Below are positions 60,541 to 64,000 of a stretch of 64,000 bases of DNA, piece by piece. The notes below the pieces were generated by a model that saw only the letters and a program-made list of their open reading frames with translations, had not been told where the DNA came from and made no database searches. Made by a program: the position numbers and the translations under genes. How positions within the stretch are numbered: the stretch's first letter is position 1; every line of letters starts with the position of its first letter. The stretch is from an uncultured Bacilli bacterium (GTDB lineage Bacteria; Bacillota_I; Bacilli_A; RF39; UBA660): assembly GCA_934190785.1 (NCBI GenBank), contig CAKPTA010000003.1:62001-126000 (forward strand). The letters are read 5' to 3'.

Positions 60541-60551
60541 CACTAATAGTG
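60541..60551. promoter_or_regulatory. Candidate operator between divergent XRE genes
   Basis: Perfect palindrome CACTA-A-TAGTG. It sits at the -35 position relative to the TATAAT at 60562-60567 that would drive the + strand XRE gene. An operator bound by one or both regulators is inferred. Confidence 0.5.
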
Positions 60552-60588
60552 AACCATATGGTATAATATATATATATGGAGGGGGAAT

Positions 60589-60801
60589 ATGTTAAGAAAA
60601 TTAAAAGAATTGCGTAAACAATATAATTTAACAACACAAGATATGGCTAATAAATTACATATAAGCAAGCCTTTTTATTCACAACTTGAAAATCAAAATA
60701 GACGTCTTACATATGACATGGCGGTTAGAATTTCTGAAATATTTAATATGAAGCCAGATGATATATTTTATGAATACTATAATATTAGAAAAAAAGGTTG
60801 A
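60589..60801 (+). CDS. XRE-family HTH regulator (plus strand)
   Basis: A 70-residue protein, essentially a single helix-turn-helix: LKELRKQYNLTTQDMANKL, HISKPFYSQLENQNRRLT, then AVRISEIFNMKPDDIFYEYY. It resembles short single-domain XRE regulators of the SinR/Cro kind. AGGGGGAAT before the ATG, TATAAT with upstream TGG as promoter. The T-box promoter for the LOG-glyS operon starts at its very end. Confidence 0.88.
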   Translation: MLRKLKELRKQYNLTTQDMANKLHISKPFYSQLENQNRRLTYDMAVRISEIFNMKPDDIFYEYYNIRKKG

Positions 60802-60826
60802 CGAATTATAGATTTTGGGATATTAT
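60798..60826 (+). promoter_or_regulatory. Sigma-A promoter for the T-box/glyS transcript
   Basis: TTGACG, 17-base spacer, TATTAT. It places the transcript start near 60833, just upstream of the T-box leader. Confidence 0.78.
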
Positions 60827-60842
60827 TGTGTTAATGTGAATA

Positions 60843-60957
60843 TGAAATGCGATGATGGGGTGGAATCCTGTAGCAATATATTATGAGTTGATTCTTCTAG
60901 AATAAGTAAGGTGGAACCGCGGGTAATCTCGTCCTTACAAACCTAGGAGTTTTTTTG
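60843..60957 (+). promoter_or_regulatory. T-box leader (tRNA-Gly sensing)
   Basis: The T-box core AAGGTGGAACCGCG is at 60908-60921, flanked by GTAAGG and CGTCCTTAC that can pair to form the antiterminator. Upstream, GCGATGATGGGG (60849-60860) resembles the start of Stem I, and ATTCT/AGAAT (60892-60904) could be a small Stem III. A T run follows at 60950-60956. Only about 60 bases separate the Stem I start from the core, so Stem I is shorter than usual. The glycine specificity is inferred from the downstream glyS; I could not identify the specifier codon with confidence. Confidence 0.82.
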
Positions 60958-60970
60958 TGAGGTGAGTAAC

Positions 60971-61510
60971 ATGAACATGTGTATTACATCATCTTCGAGT
61001 GTGAAAGATGAAAAATATATAGAATTAACGGATAGATATATTTCACAGATAATTGATATGGATGTAACACTTATATGTGGTGGTGTTTCTAGTTCAATGA
61101 TGAAGAGAGCATATGAAGTTTTTGCTTATAATAAAAAGAAAGTAAAATGCTACACTCTTGCTTGTTATAATGAAGAAGAAATTTGTCCTGATACTGTTTT
61201 ACTTGATACAACTTTTGATAGAACAAAAAAATTATATGAAGATTCTGACATTATATGTGTATTTCCTGGTGGAAGTGGGAGCTTATCTGAGTTATTCTCA
61301 TTCATAGAAGAAGCTAGAACACAGGTTTTAAAGCCTATTATTGTCGTAAATGAAAATCACTTTTTTGATTTAATTTTAGAACATATGCATAAGTTAATAA
61401 ATGAAGGCTTTAATAATGATAGTATATTAAATTATATTGATGTTGTTACTGATACAAATCAGTTTAAGAAAAAATTGGAGGAATATTATGGAAAAATTAA
61501 CAATGGATAA
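60971..61510 (+). CDS. LOG-family protein (Rossmann-fold, lysine decarboxylase-like)
   Basis: A 179-residue protein from ATG 60971, preceded by GAGGTGA (the in-frame GTG at 60962 overlaps that site). It opens [16 protein letters not shown], has [14 protein letters not shown] where relatives have a GGG-x-x-G-LMG loop, and the signature [17 protein letters not shown], a variant of PGGxGTxxE. LOG proteins cleave ribose phosphate from nucleotides (cytokinin-activating in plants); the bacterial role is poorly defined. Being first after the glycyl T-box and overlapping glyS by 23 bases, it would be induced by glycine starvation along with GlyRS. Confidence 0.82.
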   Translation: MNMCITSSSSVKDEKYIELTDRYISQIIDMDVTLICGGVSSSMMKRAYEVFAYNKKKVKCYTLACYNEEEICPDTVLLDTTFDRTKKLYEDSDIICVFPGGSGSLSELFSFIEEARTQVLKPIIVVNENHFFDLILEHMHKLINEGFNNDSILNYIDVVTDTNQFKKKLEEYYGKINNG

Positions 61511-62861
61511 ATTAGTAAATATTTGTAAACAACATGGTTTTATATATCAAGGTAGTGAAATTTATGGTGGCCTTGCTAATACATGGGATTTTGGACCTAT
61601 TGGATCAGAATTAAAAAATAATATAAAAAAAGCTTGGATGAAAAGATTTATTCAAGAAGATATTAATAATGTAAGTATTGATAGTGCGATTTTAATGAAT
61701 CCTAAAACATGGGAAGCAAGTGGACATATTAAAACGTTTTCAGATCCTTTAATTGATTGTAGAGCATGTAAGACTAGACATCGTGCTGATAAACTTGTAG
61801 AGGCAGATGGTGTAGTTGATGCTGGTGGTATGAGTCATGAAGAACTAATGAATTACATTAAAGAACACAATATTGTTTGCCCAAATTGCGGTAAGTTAGA
61901 TTATACTGATATTCGTGAATTTAACTTAATGTTTAAGACTTTTCAAGGTGTAACAGAAGATTCTAAAAGTACAATTTATTTACGACCTGAAACAGCGCAA
62001 GGAATATTTGTTGACTTTTTAAATGTTCAAAGAAGTATGCGTCTTAAAGTACCATTTGGTATTGGTCAAGTAGGAAAGAGCTTTAGAAATGAAATAACAC
62101 CTGGAAATTTTATTTTCCGTGTTCGTGAATTTGAGCAAATGGAATTAGAATTCTTTTGCAAACCAGGTACTGAATTAGAATGGCATCAATATTATAAAGA
62201 TGCATGTAAAAAGTTCTTACTTGATTTAAATCTTAAAGAAGAAAATCTTCGTTTTAGAGATCATTCAAAAGAAGAATTATGTTTCTATAGTAATGCTACT
62301 ACTGATATAGAATATAAATTTCCATTTGGATTTGGTGAATTATGGGGAATTGCTAGTCGTACAGATTATGATTTAACTCAACACGAAAAGACATCTGGTG
62401 TATCTATGGAATATTTGGATCCTGAAACAAATGAAAAATATATTCCATATGTAATTGAACCAAGTGTTGGTGTAGAAAGACTTGTTTTAACTGTTTTATG
62501 TGATAGTTATGAAGAAGAAGAACTAGAAGATGGAACAACCCGTGAGGTTATGCATTTTCATCCATTCTTAGCTCCATATAAAGTTGCTGTTTTACCACTT
62601 CTTAAAAAGTATCATAGTAATAAAGCAATGGAAGTTTATAAAATGTTAAGTAAAATATTTATGACTTCATATGATGAAGCTGGTAATATTGGTAAACGTT
62701 ATCGTAGACAAGATATAATGGGTACGCCATTTGTTGTTACTGTTGATGATAATACTTTAAATGAAGATATTGTAACAATTAGATTTAGGGATACTATGGA
62801 ACAAGTATCTATAAAACTTTCAGAAGTAGAATCATTTATTGCTGATAGAATTAAGTTCTAA
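61488..62861 (+). CDS. glyS: Glycyl-tRNA synthetase (alpha2 type)
   Basis: A 457-residue class II synthetase charging tRNA(Gly). ATG 61488 has GGAGGA just upstream, and the family opening [29 protein letters not shown] fits that start (shortened). Motif 2 region [25 protein letters not shown] and motif 3 [11 protein letters not shown] are present, as is a Cys4 insertion (CRACK ... CPNCG). This is the dimeric, eukaryote-like type, not the alpha2beta2 glyQS type. The C-terminal anticodon-binding domain is complete. Regulated by the upstream T-box. Confidence 0.96.
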   Translation: MEKLTMDKLVNICKQHGFIYQGSEIYGGLANTWDFGPIGSELKNNIKKAWMKRFIQEDINNVSIDSAILMNPKTWEASGHIKTFSDPLIDCRACKTRHRADKLVEADGVVDAGGMSHEELMNYIKEHNIVCPNCGKLDYTDIREFNLMFKTFQGVTEDSKSTIYLRPETAQGIFVDFLNVQRSMRLKVPFGIGQVGKSFRNEITPGNFIFRVREFEQMELEFFCKPGTELEWHQYYKDACKKFLLDLNLKEENLRFRDHSKEELCFYSNATTDIEYKFPFGFGELWGIASRTDYDLTQHEKTSGVSMEYLDPETNEKYIPYVIEPSVGVERLVLTVLCDSYEEEELEDGTTREVMHFHPFLAPYKVAVLPLLKKYHSNKAMEVYKMLSKIFMTSYDEAGNIGKRYRRQDIMGTPFVVTVDDNTLNEDIVTIRFRDTMEQVSIKLSEVESFIADRIKF

Positions 62862-62864
62862 AAC

Positions 62865-62893
62865 TTGTTCTTTCGCATATCTTATGGTATACT
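62865..62893 (+). promoter_or_regulatory. Promoter for the zinc-ribbon gene
   Basis: TTGTTC, 17-base spacer, TATACT with extended -10 TGG; leader of about 75 bases. Confidence 0.65.
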
Positions 62894-62916
62894 TAAGTTG
62901 GTTTAAAATTATTTAC

Positions 62917-62969
62917 TTTCCTCTTATCTTATTTGGAATCTAATAAATTAAATCAAATAAAAGAGGAGG
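62917..62969 (+). promoter_or_regulatory. Possible SD-sequestering leader hairpin
   Basis: Bases 62917-62925 (TTTCCTCTT) can pair with 62961-62969 (AAGAGGAGG), nine pairs including two G-U, covering the whole Shine-Dalgarno of the next gene. This could throttle its translation. Confidence 0.35.
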
Positions 62970-62974
62970 TAACT

Positions 62975-63157
62975 ATGGAAGCAAAAAAGATTGTTTGTAG
63001 AGATTGTGGTCGTGAATTTGATTTCACTGTTCGTGATCAAGAATTTTATAGCGCTAATGGTTGGACTGAACCAAAGAGCTGTAAGGATTGCCGCGAAAAA
63101 AGAAAACAAGAACGTGCAAATAGAAATAACGAATTAAAAGATAATTCTAACAAATAA
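62975..63157 (+). CDS. Small zinc-ribbon protein (zf-trcl type)
   Basis: A 60-residue protein from ATG 62975 (AGAGGAGG upstream; the in-frame ATG-less extension to 62933 lacks a site). It has CRDCGREFDFTVRDQEFY and SCKDCREKRKQER, a Cys4 ribbon of the probable zinc-ribbon family common in Bacillota and Clostridia, whose function is unknown. The tail is Lys/Arg/Asn-rich, suggesting nucleic acid or ribosome contact. Own promoter and terminator. Confidence 0.87.
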   Translation: MEAKKIVCRDCGREFDFTVRDQEFYSANGWTEPKSCKDCREKRKQERANRNNELKDNSNK

Positions 63158-63178
63158 GCTACAATGTAGCTTTTTTTG
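63156..63178 (+). terminator. Intrinsic terminator after zinc-ribbon gene
   Basis: Perfect stem AAGCTAC/GTAGCTT, loop AAT, six or more T. Confidence 0.9.
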
Positions 63179-63265
63179 TTAATAAATTAAAAAAAGCTAT
63201 TTTCTTTTTAAAAAAGATATGATAAAATTATTGGTAGTATGAGGATACTCGAAGGAGGAATAAAA

Positions 63266-63676
63266 GTGGGAATATTAAAAAAATGGCTTTCAAATGATGA
63301 AGATGTATTTTCAAATAATATTTCTGGTGATGAATATTATGATTTAAAGCCTGAGGAAGCTTTAGCAGAAAATGATGGAAGTACAAAGATGATATTGCTA
63401 GAGCCAAGAGCGTATTCTGAATCACAACAAATTGCTGATCATTTAAAAATGAGAAATACAGTTGTTGTAAATTTAAAAAGGGTAACATCAGATCAAGCAA
63501 AAAGAATTATAGACTTTTTAGCTGGAACTATTTATGCGATTGGTGGAGATTTACAAAAAATTGGTGGGGGTATTTTCTTGTGTACTCCAAACAACATTAA
63601 TGTACAGGGTAAAATAACCGAAGAAACTGATGGAAAAGATATCCACGATAATGATGATATAAATATTGAATGGTAA
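63266..63676 (+). CDS. sepF: Cell division protein SepF
   Basis: A 136-residue protein from GTG 63266 (AAGGAGG seven bases upstream). An N-terminal amphipathic membrane-targeting helix ([11 protein letters not shown]) is followed by an acidic linker and the SepF core (about 55-135): [39 protein letters not shown] and [19 protein letters not shown]. SepF polymerises into rings that tether FtsZ to the membrane. The next gene is divIVA, the conserved neighbour. Confidence 0.94.
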   Translation: MGILKKWLSNDEDVFSNNISGDEYYDLKPEEALAENDGSTKMILLEPRAYSESQQIADHLKMRNTVVVNLKRVTSDQAKRIIDFLAGTIYAIGGDLQKIGGGIFLCTPNNINVQGKITEETDGKDIHDNDDINIEW

Positions 63677-63678
63677 TA

Positions 63679-63706
63679 TTGACAAATAAAATTAGTGTGC
63701 TACAAT
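63679..63706 (+). promoter_or_regulatory. Sigma-A promoter for divIVA
   Basis: TTGACA, 16-base spacer, TACAAT with extended -10 TGC. Confidence 0.75.
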
Positions 63707-63728
63707 AAGTAGCGCCAGAGGTGATACA

Positions 63729-64000
63729 ATGGAAAAATTTAATCGAACACTTCGTGGCTATGATCCTGATGAAGTTAATAGTTTCTTAGATAAAGTAATT
63801 GGTCAAGTAGAAGGCATGGTTTCTCAAATCAAAGAAAAAGATGCTAGGATTGCTGAACTTGAAAAAATGAGTGAAGAAAATCATAAATTAAAAGAAAAAA
63901 TAGCGCAGTATGAACGTATGGAAGCTACGCTTAATAAAACAATTATGATGGCTCAAAAAACATCAGAGCAAGTTAGAGTATCTACGCAAAGAGAAAGTGA
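63729..64000 (+). CDS. divIVA: DivIVA (3' partial)
   Basis: Ninety codons are visible before the window ends. The start FNRTLRGYDPDEVNSFLDKV is the DivIVA/GpsB membrane-binding domain (FxxxxxGYdxxEVdxFL), here beginning only two residues after Met. A coiled coil (about 30-90) follows. DivIVA marks curved membranes at septa and poles. The frame is still open at the edge; the final TGA letters are out of frame. Preceded by AGAGGTGAT and its own promoter after sepF. Confidence 0.92.
   Translation, partial: MEKFNRTLRGYDPDEVNSFLDKVIGQVEGMVSQIKEKDARIAELEKMSEENHKLKEKIAQYERMEATLNKTIMMAQKTSEQVRVSTQRES

Noticed and set aside
60244..60801. Prophage repressor region
   Set aside because: Two divergent XRE genes alone; no integrase, phage structural or lysis genes nearby.
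61437..61487. Earlier start of GlyRS
   Set aside because: No ribosome binding site; GGAGGA and the conserved family N-terminus point to ATG 61488.

Overview
The window is a very AT-rich bacterial chromosome segment with almost all genes on the + strand, short operons, strong AGGAGG-type ribosome binding sites and many intrinsic terminators. The gene set (Ffh/FtsY/YlxM, RNase J, YqeG-YqeH, TmcAL-YceD-RpmF, SepF-DivIVA, a T-box before glycyl-tRNA synthetase, YdjI/YdjG-like proteins, SpoVID-YsxE and a CotD-like coat protein) points to an uncultured low-GC Bacillota of the class Bacilli that forms spores or descends from spore formers. TGA is a normal stop: several well-recognised genes end in it and Trp is TGG. 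No rRNA, tRNA, CRISPR array, insertion sequence, integrase or phage structural gene was seen.

Region 1 (1-22129) is the most unusual part. It joins two secretion or pilus toolkits. The first half is Tad/Flp pilus-like: a Cys-rich exported protein cut by the window edge, a TadE-like protein, CpaB, CpaF/VirB11 ATPase, TadB, TadC, then (after a YfhO membrane protein) three small pilin-like proteins sharing an M-[KR]-E-[AS]-x-G leader, and TadZ/CpaE. The second half is a minimised Gram-positive type IV secretion system: VirB2/TrbC-like pilin, a secreted protein, VirB6, PrgI/VirB3, a VirB4 split into two genes, a SpoIID + C39-peptidase wall enzyme in the VirB1 role, an exported acidic protein and a VirD4 coupling ATPase. 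No relaxase or integrase accompanies it, so it looks like a resident envelope machine rather than a conjugative element. A second VirB2/TrbC-like gene lies far away at 56862, next to a HerA-type ATPase that itself has a paralogue at 32153.

Region 2 (22190-32081) carries rhodanese, a VTT-domain membrane protein, RmuC, a YjdF-like membrane protein, Lon, an unknown protein, SpoVID, YsxE, YqeG and YqeH. The lon...spoVID-ysxE order echoes the Bacillus subtilis chromosome and marks a spore-coat assembly locus.

Region 3 (32153-47621) holds HerA-like ATPase 1, a VTC/DUF4956/Cthe_2159 surface cluster, a SWIM-SNF2 helicase, pyruvate kinase, a class B sortase with a large extra N-terminal domain, a secreted DUF6273-like protein, and a YdjI/YdjG-like SPFH and zinc-ribbon pair.

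Region 4 (47633-64000) is mainly housekeeping: tmcAL, yceD, rpmF (L32 with an unexpected Prp-type leader), a lone type IV prepilin and a degenerate PTS EIIB-like protein, a sensor kinase, RNase J, ftsY-ylxM, HerA-like ATPase 2, the second TrbC-like gene with a decayed 3' extension, ffh, a CotD-like gene, yebC, divergent XRE regulators, a T-box controlling a LOG-family gene with glyS, a zinc-ribbon protein with a possible SD-sequestering leader, sepF and the start of divIVA.

Gene identities come from motif and family recognition by eye. Promoters are consensus matches and none has been tested.
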